From NCBI RefSeq assembly GCF_006861825.1, contig NZ_VDGI01000004.1, positions 108,130-172,129 of the forward strand: a stretch of DNA of 64,000 nucleotides, written 5' to 3'. The notes below the pieces were generated by a model. It saw only the letters and a list, made by a program, of their open reading frames with translations. It was not told where the DNA came from and searched no databases. The DNA is from Psychrobacillus vulpis. GTDB lineage: Bacteria; Bacillota; Bacilli; Bacillales_A; Planococcaceae. Of this stretch, positions 34,097 through 43,377 are shown one piece after another (the stretch's first letter is position 1; each line of letters opens with the position of its first letter). The position numbers were made by a program, and so were the translations under genes.

Positions 34097-34139
34097 GACT
34101 GTAAGCAAACTCGAAGATTACTCGAGTTTGTCTACAGTC
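34097..34139 (-). terminator. IS-end-type hairpin acting as est terminator
   Basis: On the minus strand it reads GACTGTAGACAAACTCGAG, a short loop, CTCGAGTTTGC..ACAGTC and then TTTTT, 20 bases after the est stop. The arms equal the left end of the IS1182-like elements (CAGACTGTAGACAAA). Confidence 0.75.
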
Positions 34140-34158
34140 GGAGGTGATTTTACTTGTT

Positions 34159-34923
34159 CTATTGATTTTGATGAAGTGTATCCGACCAATCTACTTGATT
34201 TAAGAAAGCATACACGTCTTCACATACTTTATCTTTTTCTTTTCCTAGAGTAATAATATGTCCTGATTCTTGATACCAAATTAATTCTTTTTCTTCAGTT
34301 TCCACATGATCTAAGATAAAAGAAGCACTTTCTTTATAAATGGAATCGTCTAAAGCACCTTGTAGAACGAGTGTTGGAGAAGTAATCGAATGCAAGTCTT
34401 CACAAGTACCTTCTGTGAAGGACTGAACACCATTTAAGGAATCCTTCGGGATATTTCTCAGCTCTTCTAGCTCTTCTATAATAACGTCTTTTGATTTTCC
34501 TTCAAAAGATTTATAAATTTTTGCGTAATTGTATAATCGATCAGACAAACCTTCAGCGCTATTTCGTTTTATCGGTGCGCACATAGATACAACCGCTTTT
34601 ACTGGAAATTCCTCCGCAACTTTTAATGAAAACACACCACCTAAGGAAATTCCTGCCACTGCAATTTCTTCATACCCATGATTTTTTAAATAGTTGTATC
34701 CATCGACAACATCTTGCCACCAGTCGGCAGGACTAGTTTCAAGTAATTCTTCAGGAGTTACACCATGTCCTTTGTACATTGGTGCATGACAAGTAAAGCC
34801 TCTTTTTTGCAAGTACTCGCCTAACCTTTTAACATCTTTCGTGCTTCCAGTAAATCCATGAAGCAATAATACAGCTCGATTTCCACCTTCGAATGTAAAA
34901 GATTTAGGTGTAACTACTTTCAT
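34159..34923 (-). CDS. est: Carboxylesterase / monoacylglycerol lipase-like alpha/beta hydrolase
   Basis: 254 residues, the length of thermophilic-bacillus carboxylesterase Est30-type enzymes. LLHGFTGSTKDVKRLGEYL is the oxyanion region, the nucleophile Ser is in AGISLGG, Asp in LQGALDDSIY and His in ESGHIITL. No signal peptide, so cytoplasmic. It hydrolyses short-chain esters. It is transcribed divergently from the LysR regulator, which may control it. AAGGGGA precedes the ATG. Confidence 0.92.
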   Translation of the reverse strand: MKVVTPKSFTFEGGNRAVLLLHGFTGSTKDVKRLGEYLQKRGFTCHAPMYKGHGVTPEELLETSPADWWQDVVDGYNYLKNHGYEEIAVAGISLGGVFSLKVAEEFPVKAVVSMCAPIKRNSAEGLSDRLYNYAKIYKSFEGKSKDVIIEELEELRNIPKDSLNGVQSFTEGTCEDLHSITSPTLVLQGALDDSIYKESASFILDHVETEEKELIWYQESGHIITLGKEKDKVCEDVYAFLNQVDWSDTLHQNQ

Positions 34924-35059
34924 CTGAATATCCCCTTTAGTTAGCTAAAACATTAATTTAATGAATTAATACTATCATTGACAATTGATAAAGTATAATT
35001 TATTATTTTTATCATTATAATGCATAAAAGTTATCAATTAAAAAGGAGATGCTCGATAT
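34924..35059. promoter_or_regulatory. Divergent promoter region est / lysR-type gene
   Basis: 136 bases between divergent starts, with AT-rich symmetric motifs (TTAATTTAATGAATTAATAC near 34950-34970). LysR regulators typically bind T-N11-A sites in such regions; I cannot fix an operator. Confidence 0.4.
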
Positions 35060-35941
35060 ATGGAATGGCAACGACTCGAATATTTTCAAACACTTGCGAA
35101 AGTACAACATATGACACGTGCAGCAGAAATTTTATCCATCTCACAACCGGCATTAAGTCGTTCCATTTCGAGTTTAGAAGAAGAAATTGGTGTACCCCTT
35201 TTTGATAGACAAGGTCGCTCAATTATCTTAAATCGTTATGGGCTTATGTTTTTACATAGAGTAAATCGTATTATGAATGAAATGAACGAAGGTTTGACTG
35301 ATATACAACAACTCATTCATCCAGAGCAAGGGGAAGTTGCACTTGGATTTTTACATACACTTGGTACGAACATTGTGCCAAATTTAATCAGAACCTTTCA
35401 TGATGAATACCCAGGAATTACTTTTCAATTGAAGCAAAATCATACACATACTCAATTAAATCAATTAAAATCTGGTGAATTAGATCTTTGTCTCCTTGCT
35501 TCTATAGAAAATGAAAAGATGATTGAATGGACTGAATTATGGCGTGATGAATTATTTATCATTGTCCCTATTGACCATCCACTAGCAAACAGAAAAAGTA
35601 TCCAACTAAGGAAACTGGCGAACGAATCTTTTATTTCTCTAAAAAAAGGATATGCACTTCGTGTAACAACAGATGAGATATTTAGAAGTTCTGAAATAGA
35701 GCCAGTAATTACTTTTGAAGGCGAAGAAGTTGCAACGGTAGCAGGATTTGTTGCAGCAGGGCTTGGTTTTTCCATTCTACCTGATGGCGAAGAAATTAAT
35801 CCAAACAAAATTGCAAAATTACGTATTGAAGATATGAAATGTGAGCGAGTCATTGGTATGGCAAGAGTAAAAAATCGTTATTTATCACCTGCAGCTAATA
35901 ACTTTCAACAATTTATACTTGATTATTTCTTAAAAAAATAG
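35060..35941 (+). CDS. LysR-family transcriptional regulator
   Basis: 293 residues. The N-terminal winged helix (EYFQTLAKVQHMTRAAEILS, SQPALSRSISSLEEEIGVPL, FDRQGRSIILNRYG) is canonical; from about residue 90 comes the type 2 periplasmic-binding-like effector domain (GEVALGFLHTLGTNIVPNLI). The sequence recalls the GltC/YwbI branch. AAAAGGAG precedes the ATG. It is divergent from est. Confidence 0.93.
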   Translation: MEWQRLEYFQTLAKVQHMTRAAEILSISQPALSRSISSLEEEIGVPLFDRQGRSIILNRYGLMFLHRVNRIMNEMNEGLTDIQQLIHPEQGEVALGFLHTLGTNIVPNLIRTFHDEYPGITFQLKQNHTHTQLNQLKSGELDLCLLASIENEKMIEWTELWRDELFIIVPIDHPLANRKSIQLRKLANESFISLKKGYALRVTTDEIFRSSEIEPVITFEGEEVATVAGFVAAGLGFSILPDGEEINPNKIAKLRIEDMKCERVIGMARVKNRYLSPAANNFQQFILDYFLKK

Positions 35942-35994
35942 GTTTTGTTCTTTTAGCTAACAAAATCTAATTTAGGGTATTATTACTTAAGTTG

Positions 35995-36468
35995 CTAAAT
36001 CAGTTTTTTCAACATCTTATAATTTGTTAGCATAATCCCTTTTCTTTCAACAGTTTGCATTTTAATTACTTTATAACCTTTATGCTCAAAGAATGTTTTA
36101 GCAGTTATACTTGCATCCGTAGTTATTTGCGAAATATCAAATTTTCTTGCTTCTGATTCAAGTTTTTCAACGAGTAAAGTTGCAATACCATTACGTTGAT
36201 AATCTTTGTGTACATAAAGTCTATCCAAATATCCACCACTTGTTAAATCGGCGAAACCAACAATTTCATTATTAATTTTAACTACATACGCGATATGTTG
36301 ACTCAATGAGTCTTTCCAAAAAGATATCCTCATCTCTTTTTCTTCCTTTGGTGCCCAAACATTTAATTGTTCTAAAGTATAATCTTTGGAATTTATTGTA
36401 TGTACTGTATCATAAAATAAAGAGACGATTTCTTCGATATCTGAAATAGTAAATTCTGTTATTTTCAT
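35995..36468 (-). CDS. GNAT-family N-acetyltransferase
   Basis: 157 residues: acetyl-CoA loop in VHKDYQRNGIATLLVEKLE, N-terminal FTISDIEEIVSLFYDTVHTI and C-terminal FFEHKGYKVIKMQTV. It resembles the YafP-like group (VHTINSKDYTLEQLNVWAPK). The substrate is unknown. The structured RNA and terminator at 36539-36640 lie upstream on the same strand. Confidence 0.9.
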   Translation of the reverse strand: MKITEFTISDIEEIVSLFYDTVHTINSKDYTLEQLNVWAPKEEKEMRISFWKDSLSQHIAYVVKINNEIVGFADLTSGGYLDRLYVHKDYQRNGIATLLVEKLESEARKFDISQITTDASITAKTFFEHKGYKVIKMQTVERKGIMLTNYKMLKKLI

Positions 36469-36538
36469 GTAAAGCTACTACCTTCTTTCTATTGGAATTA
36501 TTTCCTTCTCAATAGTCTACTAAAAAGAAAAAAAATAA

Positions 36539-36571
36539 AATAGCCTCACTCTACTTGAGAGTGAGGCTATA
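36539..36571 (-). terminator. Strong intrinsic terminator
   Basis: ATAGCCTCACTCT / AGAGTGAGGCTAT with a 7-base loop, followed on the minus strand by TTTTATTTTTTTTC. It ends the transcript that carries the candidate RNA at 36586-36634. Confidence 0.85.
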
Positions 36572-36640
36572 AGAAATATCATTTTGTAAGAAAACGAAGG
36601 GAGATCTTCTTCAGGTTACCAGCCTGTTTCTTACACCTAT
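36572..36640 (-). ncRNA. Structured RNA candidate upstream of a terminator
   Basis: On the minus strand GTAAGAAA pairs with TTTCTTAC (36586-36634) and encloses two small hairpins: CAGG..CCTG and GAAG..CTTC, the second exposing a TCTCCC stretch. The whole forms a three-way junction followed by a spacer and the terminator at 36539-36571. It could be a small RNA, a 3' UTR element of cvfC or a leader of the downstream acetyltransferase. I cannot assign it to a known class, and no convincing own promoter is seen. Confidence 0.4.
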
Positions 36641-36731
36641 ATATTATCATGTAATCGTCAAAGACTTATGTGTAATAGTTGTGCACAGAGCACATATTAA
36701 CCACCATTGGTAAACTGTTCATTTATTTCAT

Positions 36732-37847
36732 TTATTTTTTTCTTGCTTCACTCATTTGTTTCCAAACAGAGCCTTTTGCTTCCTCTCCCTCTTCAATTCG
36801 AGCTATTGCCATTCGTATTTGCAACTTGACTTCATACTCTTTATCTTCCAATGCCTCTTTTAGGACAGGGAGAGCATCATTATCTCCTACCTCATAGAAG
36901 TACATTGCCGCACGCCAGCGAACTAGTTTGTTTTTATCAAATAGTGCAACTTTCATTGCTTCTGCAAAAAGTTCGAAACCTAAGTCACTCATAGCGTCGC
37001 CTGCTGTTCTTCGGACTGCTGCACTTTTATCTTTTAGGGAAATTTCTAAATATGGAATGACTGCTTCATCCTCTATTAATCCTAAATACACTGTTGCTAA
37101 TCGACGGATTGATACTTGTTCGTCTTGAACAGCTTTTGCTAAAATCGGTAAATCTTCTATTTCTGGATTGATTAAATTATTCAGTAATTGAAATCTTTCT
37201 TCCCACTCACTTACTTCAAATTGTTCTAAAGTAAATGGTACTCGTACTGCTGATTTTTCTTCCGTGGAATTATCTTTTTCTTCAATTAGCTGCTGTAGCT
37301 TACTTTGTGGGAAAGTTGCTTCTAGCTCTTTAACTAATTGTTCCCCTATTTCTTTTTGGTCACCGTAGCGTACACCAAAGTCAACCCATTTGCGGAGTAA
37401 TATATAATTTTCTTTATCGCCTTCCATTGCTTCGTCTAGCGCTTTTATAAACCGGTCAGATAATCCATATCTAGATTCTGACTCACTATCAAATACCTTT
37501 ACTTGCAAAGGAATTCCTTTATATTGTTGGACATGAACATATACTTCTCCATAATGATCCAACGATTTTTCCAAATCTTCTTCCTCATTTTCTGCACCAA
37601 ACACGTTCTCTACAGCAGCTAAAATTGACTCCCATGAAAACTTTGCATTTCTTTCAATCGCTAAGAAATCTGCAACATGATAGATTCCTTTAATCCCTTC
37701 GATAGCAAAAATATCTTGTATTTCTTTTGGTGCTCCTTCAATATTGTCAGCTTTGTAATTATTGCTCTTACCAAAAGGAAGCTCTGAATCGATAATCACT
37801 TTCATCGTATTAGGACTTGGCGTTGGTTCTATTGTTACTATTTTCAT
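36732..37847 (-). CDS. cvfC: Conserved virulence factor C-like protein (Nfu_N plus HEAT repeats)
   Basis: 371 residues, the YpgR/CvfC family. Residues 1-90 are an Nfu/NifU N-terminal-type domain (PTPSPNTMKVIID, IEGIKGIYHVADFLAIER); from about 235 onward come HEAT-like repeats (VQDEQVSIRRLATVYLGL, LKDKSAAVRRTAGDAMSDLG, FDKNKLVRWRAAMYFYEVGD). Known in S. aureus as affecting virulence gene expression; the biochemical role is unclear. GGAGG lies before the ATG. Adjacent to ABC-F and ypgQ. Confidence 0.9.
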   Translation of the reverse strand: MKIVTIEPTPSPNTMKVIIDSELPFGKSNNYKADNIEGAPKEIQDIFAIEGIKGIYHVADFLAIERNAKFSWESILAAVENVFGAENEEEDLEKSLDHYGEVYVHVQQYKGIPLQVKVFDSESESRYGLSDRFIKALDEAMEGDKENYILLRKWVDFGVRYGDQKEIGEQLVKELEATFPQSKLQQLIEEKDNSTEEKSAVRVPFTLEQFEVSEWEERFQLLNNLINPEIEDLPILAKAVQDEQVSIRRLATVYLGLIEDEAVIPYLEISLKDKSAAVRRTAGDAMSDLGFELFAEAMKVALFDKNKLVRWRAAMYFYEVGDNDALPVLKEALEDKEYEVKLQIRMAIARIEEGEEAKGSVWKQMSEARKK

Positions 37848-37876
37848 TTTTCATAACCTCCACTAAAAGTAAGTAA

Positions 37877-39757
37877 TTAAGATGATACAATTTCTTCTAA
37901 ATATGACCATCGTTCAATTAATTGCTCATACTTTTCATTTTCATTTTCTAGTTGCTCTGTCAATTGTTGTAATAACGTGAAATCAGATCCAGCATTCAAT
38001 ACTTTTTCTTCTAATTCCCCTATTGACTGTTCTGTTTTCTCTATTTCATCACTAATTGTTTCCCATTCTCGTTGTTCTTTATATGTGAGCTTTTTCTTTT
38101 CTTTCACTGGTTTTTCTATAATATTTTCTTTCTTAACTTCTATTACTTCTGGTGATATGGATAATATTTCTTCTAGATAATCTGAATAAATGCCTAGCCA
38201 TTCTTTTACAGTCCCATCTCCATTTAATACCCATAGTTTCTTCGCAATACGATCTAAGAAGAATCGATCATGTGAAATGGTTATTATTACTCCCGGAAAA
38301 GTTTCCATAAAGTCTTCCAATACCGAAAGTGTTTGAATATCTAGATCGTTTGTCGGTTCGTCTAGCAATAACACATTTGGTTGCTCCATTAGCATTTTTA
38401 ATAATACAAGTCGTTTCTTCTCACCACCCGAAAGCTTTCCTATTTGGGTGCCATGAGTGTTTAATGGAAATAAAAATCGCTCTAACATTTGTGCAGCAGA
38501 AAACTTCTCTCCACTACCAGTATCAATTGCATTTGAAGTTTCTCGTATATATTCAATCATACGCATTTGTTCATTCATTTCTGGCAGCTGCTGCGAGAAA
38601 TGAATCATTTTAACAGTTGACCCAACTACGATTTCACCAGAATCAAGTGGTATCTCACTAGCAAGTGTTTTTAATAATGTACTCTTACCTACACCATTTG
38701 CACCAACAATTCCAATTCTATCTCCTGCTTGTAATAGGAAAGAAAAATCCTCTATTAGTTTTTTAGATCCGAAACTTTTTGAAATAGATTTTCCTTCTAA
38801 TACTTGTTTGCCTAATCGAGTAGTAGCAAGTTCCATTTCTAAGTTTTGATTAGAATTATTTCGATCAATTTTGGAATCGATTTCTTCAAATCGATCTTTT
38901 CGAGCTTTCTGTTTAGTTGATCTAGCTTTTGCACCTCTGCGAATCCACTTCAATTCATTTCGATATAAATTTTGTAATTTTTGTTGAGAGGATGCATTCA
39001 TTTCTTCGCGTAAAGCTTTTGATTCTAAGTAATCTGCATAATTTCCGGTATGTGTATACAACGTTTTATCTGCAAGCTCATATATATGTGTAGCAACTGC
39101 ATCTAAGAAATATCGATCATGCGTTACGAAAATGATAGAGCCTTCTACACGCTGTAACATGTCTTGCAACCAATCTGTAGATTCTTTGTCTAAATGGTTC
39201 GTCGGCTCGTCCAATAAAAGTAAATCTGCTGGTTCAATTAATACTTTGGCTAAAGCAACTCTCTTTTGTTGCCCTCCAGATAAGTGGAGAATCGAATCTT
39301 CAAATTGTGTTATTCCAAGTTTCGTTAAAGCTGTTTTTGCAAGTGCATTGACATCCCATGCTTGCATTTCATCCATTTTCTGCTGTAAATTCATTAATGT
39401 ATTTTGAAGTTTTGTAGAGTTTGGATCCTTTACTAGTGCTTGTAATGCTTCCTCATATTCACGGTTGGTTTTTAAAATTGGTGAATCACCACTAAATACA
39501 GTTTGTAAGACAGTCTCATCTTTTTCAAACTTTGGTTGCTGTTCTAAGTATGCAGTTCGATATTTGTTCGGATGATCTCGGTCTATGGAGTCTGCTTCTA
39601 ACTGTCCAGCTATAATGGATAGAAAGGTCGACTTTCCCGTACCATTAATGCCAATTAATCCAGCACGGTTTTGATCGTTAATTGTAAAAGATATATTTTG
39701 AAAAAGTGTTTTTTCTCCCACTGTTTTGGTTAAATTAGAAATAATTAAATGACTCAT
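37877..39757 (-). CDS. ABC-F family ATPase (Uup/YfmR-like)
   Basis: 626 residues with two ABC domains: Walker A GINGTGKSTFL and GANGVGKSTLL, signatures LSGGQQKRVALAKVL and LSGGEKKRLVLLKML, Walker B LLLLDEPTNHLD and VLLLDEPTNDLD, and the linker with RRGAKARSTKQKARKDR. A coiled-coil C-terminal domain (about 545-626) resembles Uup/YfmR. No membrane segments. ABC-F proteins of this type act on ribosomes to relieve stalling. The start overlaps the ypgQ stop by 4 bases, so the two are coupled. Confidence 0.93.
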   Translation of the reverse strand: MSHLIISNLTKTVGEKTLFQNISFTINDQNRAGLIGINGTGKSTFLSIIAGQLEADSIDRDHPNKYRTAYLEQQPKFEKDETVLQTVFSGDSPILKTNREYEEALQALVKDPNSTKLQNTLMNLQQKMDEMQAWDVNALAKTALTKLGITQFEDSILHLSGGQQKRVALAKVLIEPADLLLLDEPTNHLDKESTDWLQDMLQRVEGSIIFVTHDRYFLDAVATHIYELADKTLYTHTGNYADYLESKALREEMNASSQQKLQNLYRNELKWIRRGAKARSTKQKARKDRFEEIDSKIDRNNSNQNLEMELATTRLGKQVLEGKSISKSFGSKKLIEDFSFLLQAGDRIGIVGANGVGKSTLLKTLASEIPLDSGEIVVGSTVKMIHFSQQLPEMNEQMRMIEYIRETSNAIDTGSGEKFSAAQMLERFLFPLNTHGTQIGKLSGGEKKRLVLLKMLMEQPNVLLLDEPTNDLDIQTLSVLEDFMETFPGVIITISHDRFFLDRIAKKLWVLNGDGTVKEWLGIYSDYLEEILSISPEVIEVKKENIIEKPVKEKKKLTYKEQREWETISDEIEKTEQSIGELEEKVLNAGSDFTLLQQLTEQLENENEKYEQLIERWSYLEEIVSS

Positions 39758-40389
39758 ATTAGTTCACCAGTTTCTTTTCTTAAATTTTGCAAAAAGAGTT
39801 CCATAAAAGCATGTCTTTCCATTGCAAGCTCTTTCCCTTTTTTCGTAGTCATTCCATCTACTAGTAATAACAGTTTTTCATAAAAATGAGTAAGTGTTGC
39901 CGTTTCTTTTGAACGATATTCTACCTCTGTCATGTTTTCACGAGGAGTTTCACTTGCGTCGTATAGTTTTCTCCCTTTTGCACCACCGTACGCAAATGTA
40001 CGAGCTATACCCACTGCTCCTATTGCATCTAATCGATCTGCATCTCGAACAATTTTTGCTTCAATTGACTTAGGCTCTTTCTCATTCCCACCGTTAAACG
40101 AGATTGACTTGATAACTTCTTTTATATGTATTACTTTTTCTTCAGATAGGTTTAACAGTTGAATAATTCGAGTTTCTTCAGATTTTGATTGATCTTTAGC
40201 GTATTTAGGATCACTTACATCATGTAGTAATACCGCTAGTTCAATAATTTCTCTATCAGCATATGGTTCAGTTTCTACTATTTCAAACGCATTTTTTCTC
40301 ACTCTTTCAATATGTTGAAAGTCATGACTTGCATCAAAATGCTTATACACTTCTTTTACTAATAGTTCACATTTCTCTATTGGATTCAT
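39754..40389 (-). CDS. ypgQ: HD-domain nucleotide phosphohydrolase (YpgQ)
   Basis: 211 residues from ATG 40389 (AAGGAG 9 bases upstream; an ATG 45 bases further up lacks a site). HD metal site: ASHDFQHIERVRKNA (H), VLLHDVSDPKYAK (HD) and IVRDADRLDAIGAVGIARTF (D). B. subtilis YpgQ is reported as an HD hydrolase acting on nucleotides. First gene of a coupled pair with the ABC-F gene. Confidence 0.9.
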   Translation of the reverse strand: MNPIEKCELLVKEVYKHFDASHDFQHIERVRKNAFEIVETEPYADREIIELAVLLHDVSDPKYAKDQSKSEETRIIQLLNLSEEKVIHIKEVIKSISFNGGNEKEPKSIEAKIVRDADRLDAIGAVGIARTFAYGGAKGRKLYDASETPRENMTEVEYRSKETATLTHFYEKLLLLVDGMTTKKGKELAMERHAFMELFLQNLRKETGELI

Positions 40390-40443
40390 ATTATATTTCT
40401 CCTTAAACGACTTCATCTTCTTTATTATATACAAAAAAACAGA

Positions 40444-40469
40444 AAAAGACTGCTATTTGAGCAGTCTTT
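40444..40469 (-). terminator. Terminator of fhs
   Basis: AAAGACTGC / GCAGTCTTT with a loop of about 8 bases, just after the fhs stop. Confidence 0.75.
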
Positions 40470-40477
40470 CATGTACT

Positions 40478-42157
40478 TTAAAACAATCCAATTGCATGTC
40501 CGTCTTCTGAAACATCCATATTCAATGCAGCGGGTTTCTTCGGAAGTCCAGGCATAGTCATAATATCTCCTGTTAAACATACTATGAATCCAGCACCAAG
40601 TTTCGGTAAAACTTCACGCACAGTTATCGTAAAGCCGTTTGGTCTACCTAATAGTTTTGGTTGGTCGGTTAAGGAGTATTGCGTTTTTGCCATACAAATC
40701 GGCATAGTGTCCCACCCATATGATTTAATCTGATTGATTTGTTTCTGTGCTGTATCTGTAAATACGACATCAGTTCCACCGTATACTTTTTGTACGATTG
40801 TTTTCACCTTATCTTCAATCGATTCTGTTACATCATAAAGAGGTGCGAATTTCGAAGGCTTTTCTAGTTCTTGCATAACTAGCTTCGCAAGTTCAACTCC
40901 ACCTTCACCACCTTTTTCCCACACTTCTGTTAAAGCAATTACAACATTTTTTTCCTTACACCATGACAATAAGGCTTCTATCTCATCATTTGTATCCAGA
41001 CTAAATTTATTTAGTGCGATAACTGGTTCTATTCCAAATGCACGAATCGTATCAATATGTTTTTCTAAGTTACTCGTACCTTTTAAAAGAGCAGCCACAT
41101 CTTCTTCCTTTAGCGAATCCTTTTGTTTTCCACCTTGCATTTTAAGTGCACGGATAGTCGCAACGATAACGACAGCATTTGGTGAAAATCCACCTTGCCT
41201 TGACTTAATATGCATAAATTTCTCTGCTCCTAAATCAGCTCCGAATCCAGCTTCCGTTACTACAACATCTGCTAAGTTCGCTGCTGTTTTAGTTGCTATA
41301 ATAGAGTTACATCCGTGTGCAATGTTTGCAAATGGTCCTCCATGAATGATTGCAGGTGTTCCTTCAATTGTTTGCACTAGGTTTGGTTTAATTGCTTCTT
41401 TTAATAATAATGTTAAAGCTCCTTCAGCCTCTAGAGCACGAACGGTTACTGGTTCTTTGTCGTATGTATAACCAATAACAATCTGTGCTAGTCGTTCTTT
41501 TAGGTCACGTAAATCTTTTGCAAGACAAAGTATTGCCATTATTTCAGAGGCTACCGTTATATCAAAACCATCTTCTCTTGGAACTCCTTGCGTAGGACCA
41601 CCAAGACCAATTGTAATATGACGTAGAGCCCGGTCATTCATATCTATTACCCGTTTCCATATAATTCTTCTAGGGTCAATTTGTAATTGATTACCTTGAT
41701 GTAGGTGGTTATCAATGATTGCAGATAGAGCATTGTTTGCAGTTGTAATTGCATGTAAATCTCCATTGAAATGTAGATTTATCTCTTCCATTGGTAGAAC
41801 TTGAGCATATCCACCACCAGTTGCCCCACCTTTTACACCCATCACTGGTCCCAGTGAAGGTTCTCTTAATGCAACAATGGCAGATTGCCCTATTTTTTGC
41901 ATAGCATCTGCAAGACCAACAGTAACTGTAGACTTTCCTTCCCCTGCAGCTGTAGGACTGATTGCCGTTACTAAAACAATTTTTCCCGGTGTATCTTTCA
42001 TTGGAATTTTTTCGAAATCTATTTTCGCTCTATATTTCCCGTATAAATCTAAATAGTCATCCGAAATACCTATTTTATCTGAAATTTCTTTAATTGGTTT
42101 CATTTTAGCATTTTTGGCAATACTTAAATCGGTTAAAGGATTGATCTTTGTGTTCAT
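40478..42157 (-). CDS. fhs: Formate-tetrahydrofolate ligase
   Basis: About 559 residues, the normal length. Family marks: [22 protein letters not shown] (ATP-binding P-loop-like), [40 protein letters not shown] and [16 protein letters not shown] near the end. It makes 10-formyl-tetrahydrofolate from formate, ATP and tetrahydrofolate in the cytoplasm. The ATG at 42157 is preferred over 42163 because the GTAGGG site is too near the latter. Monocistronic, with a divergent cold-shock gene upstream. Confidence 0.96.
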   Translation of the reverse strand: MNTKINPLTDLSIAKNAKMKPIKEISDKIGISDDYLDLYGKYRAKIDFEKIPMKDTPGKIVLVTAISPTAAGEGKSTVTVGLADAMQKIGQSAIVALREPSLGPVMGVKGGATGGGYAQVLPMEEINLHFNGDLHAITTANNALSAIIDNHLHQGNQLQIDPRRIIWKRVIDMNDRALRHITIGLGGPTQGVPREDGFDITVASEIMAILCLAKDLRDLKERLAQIVIGYTYDKEPVTVRALEAEGALTLLLKEAIKPNLVQTIEGTPAIIHGGPFANIAHGCNSIIATKTAANLADVVVTEAGFGADLGAEKFMHIKSRQGGFSPNAVVIVATIRALKMQGGKQKDSLKEEDVAALLKGTSNLEKHIDTIRAFGIEPVIALNKFSLDTNDEIEALLSWCKEKNVVIALTEVWEKGGEGGVELAKLVMQELEKPSKFAPLYDVTESIEDKVKTIVQKVYGGTDVVFTDTAQKQINQIKSYGWDTMPICMAKTQYSLTDQPKLLGRPNGFTITVREVLPKLGAGFIVCLTGDIMTMPGLPKKPAALNMDVSEDGHAIGLF

Positions 42158-42305
42158 TTTCATCCCTACTTTTTAATTTTATTATATCTCGGGAATAGTG
42201 TATAAAAACAAGTGAAATTCGACATATTATTGACGAATTCTGTCATTTAATGTATAGTTTATCTATCCATTATCAGAATATTTAATGGATCGAGGGAGGA
42301 ACGTT

Positions 42306-42509
42306 ATGCAACAGGGGAAAGTAAAATGGTTTAATAACGAAAAAGGATACGGATTTATTGAGGACAATAATGGAGATGACGTTTTTGTCCATTTTACAGG
42401 TATTCAAGGTGAAGGGTTCCGTTCATTAGAAGAAGGACAAGAAGTATCTTTCGACATAGTGGAAGGCAACCGAGGACCACAAGCTGCAAACGTTATTAAA
42501 AATAGTTAG
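42306..42509 (+). CDS. Cold-shock protein (CspA family)
   Basis: 67 residues from ATG 42306 with GAGGGAGG upstream. RNP1 KGYGFIE and RNP2 VFVHFT are intact. It binds single-stranded RNA/DNA as a chaperone. The position upstream of ypeQ-ypeP matches cspD in B. subtilis. A second, different Csp gene lies at 43951-44151. Confidence 0.95.
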   Translation: MQQGKVKWFNNEKGYGFIEDNNGDDVFVHFTGIQGEGFRSLEEGQEVSFDIVEGNRGPQAANVIKNS

Positions 42510-42519
42510 AAACGGTTCT

Positions 42520-42550
42520 TCCTGCGACAACTGGTCGTGGGACTTTTTTT
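42520..42550 (+). terminator. Terminator of the first csp gene
   Basis: CCTGCGAC / GTCGTGG arms followed by T8. Confidence 0.75.
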
Positions 42551-42593
42551 TATAACTATTCAAGTAAGATCGCAAATCGCAATACTCGTACTT

Positions 42594-42776
42594 TTATTTC
42601 GATTGAAGTTTTTCACCTGCTTGTTTGATTTCTTCCCCTACTGTACATGCAGAGATGCAAAAATTATGTGCAGCTCTTCTCCCTTTCTCCTTACGAAGAC
42701 ACTTAAGAACTAAGCATCCTTCACAATACGTATTGATTAAATAATCGATTTCATTTATGATTTGTACATTTTTCAT
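42594..42776 (-). CDS. ypeQ: Small zinc-finger protein (YpeQ-like)
   Basis: 60 residues from ATG 42776 (GAGGAG upstream). Metal ligands CEGC, C, then HNFCISAC are arranged as a zinc finger. It is divergent from ypeP and beside a csp gene, as I recall for B. subtilis. The function is unknown. Confidence 0.85.
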   Translation of the reverse strand: MKNVQIINEIDYLINTYCEGCLVLKCLRKEKGRRAAHNFCISACTVGEEIKQAGEKLQSK

Positions 42777-42896
42777 TTTTATTCTCCTCGCTATTCGATA
42801 AGATTGTACTATTTGGACGAATTTGTTTGCAACTGTACAAATAATAGTACAAACTAAAATAGTGTTTAGAAAAACTAAAAAAACAGGTGATACATC

Positions 42897-43289
42897 ATGC
42901 TTGAAGTTTATATTGATGGTTCGACGACTGGAAATCCAGGTCCAAGTGGAATTGGAATTTTTATAAAAGGTGAAGGCCATCATATTAAAATTAGTGAATT
43001 TATAGGCAATTACTCGAACCATACGACAGAATTTATCGCATTACTTCGAGGTCTAGAAGAAGCGAAAAAGCTCGCACCCTCCATCGTTTCTGTTCGAACT
43101 GATTCTCAAATCGTTTGTGCTGCCATAGAGAAAAGATATGCAAAGAATGCAGAATTTGCTTCTATTTTAGAAAAAATATTAGTCATTAGTGATTCATTTG
43201 AATTGTTTTTTATTAAATGGATTCCAGATGATCAAAATAAAGCTGCACACGCCTTAGCTAGAGAAGCTGTATCAAAAAAACTGCCTTAA
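42897..43289 (+). CDS. ypeP: RNase H-like protein (YpeP/RnhA-like)
   Basis: 130 residues of RNase HI fold: VYIDGSTTGNPGPSGIGIFI (first Asp), TTEFIALLRGLEEAKKL (Glu), VRTDSQIVCAA (Asp) and a final WIPDDQNKAAHALAREA. The DEDD core is nearly complete. Members cleave RNA in RNA-DNA hybrids or have lost activity; in vivo role uncertain. Confidence 0.88.
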   Translation: MLEVYIDGSTTGNPGPSGIGIFIKGEGHHIKISEFIGNYSNHTTEFIALLRGLEEAKKLAPSIVSVRTDSQIVCAAIEKRYAKNAEFASILEKILVISDSFELFFIKWIPDDQNKAAHALAREAVSKKLP

Positions 43290-43303
43290 TCGGCAGCTTT
43301 TTT
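43274..43303 (+). terminator. Terminator of ypeP
   Basis: AACTGCC / GGCAGCTT with T6, overlapping the stop codon. Confidence 0.75.
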
Positions 43304-43377
43304 GCTTATTTACTGAATATTATCATACCCATTCTTTACGATAAATAGAAGCCCCAATATTTTCAGGTAAAAATAAA

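Noticed and set aside
33906..34253. Open frame of about 115 codons on the plus strand
   Set aside because: It crosses the est terminator hairpin and antisense est coding DNA; composition looks like repeat DNA and the start site is poor.
42594..43022. Long reading frame for the zinc-finger gene starting at 43022
   Set aside because: The upstream half is antisense to ypeP; ATG 42776 has the ribosome site and gives the expected 60 residues.
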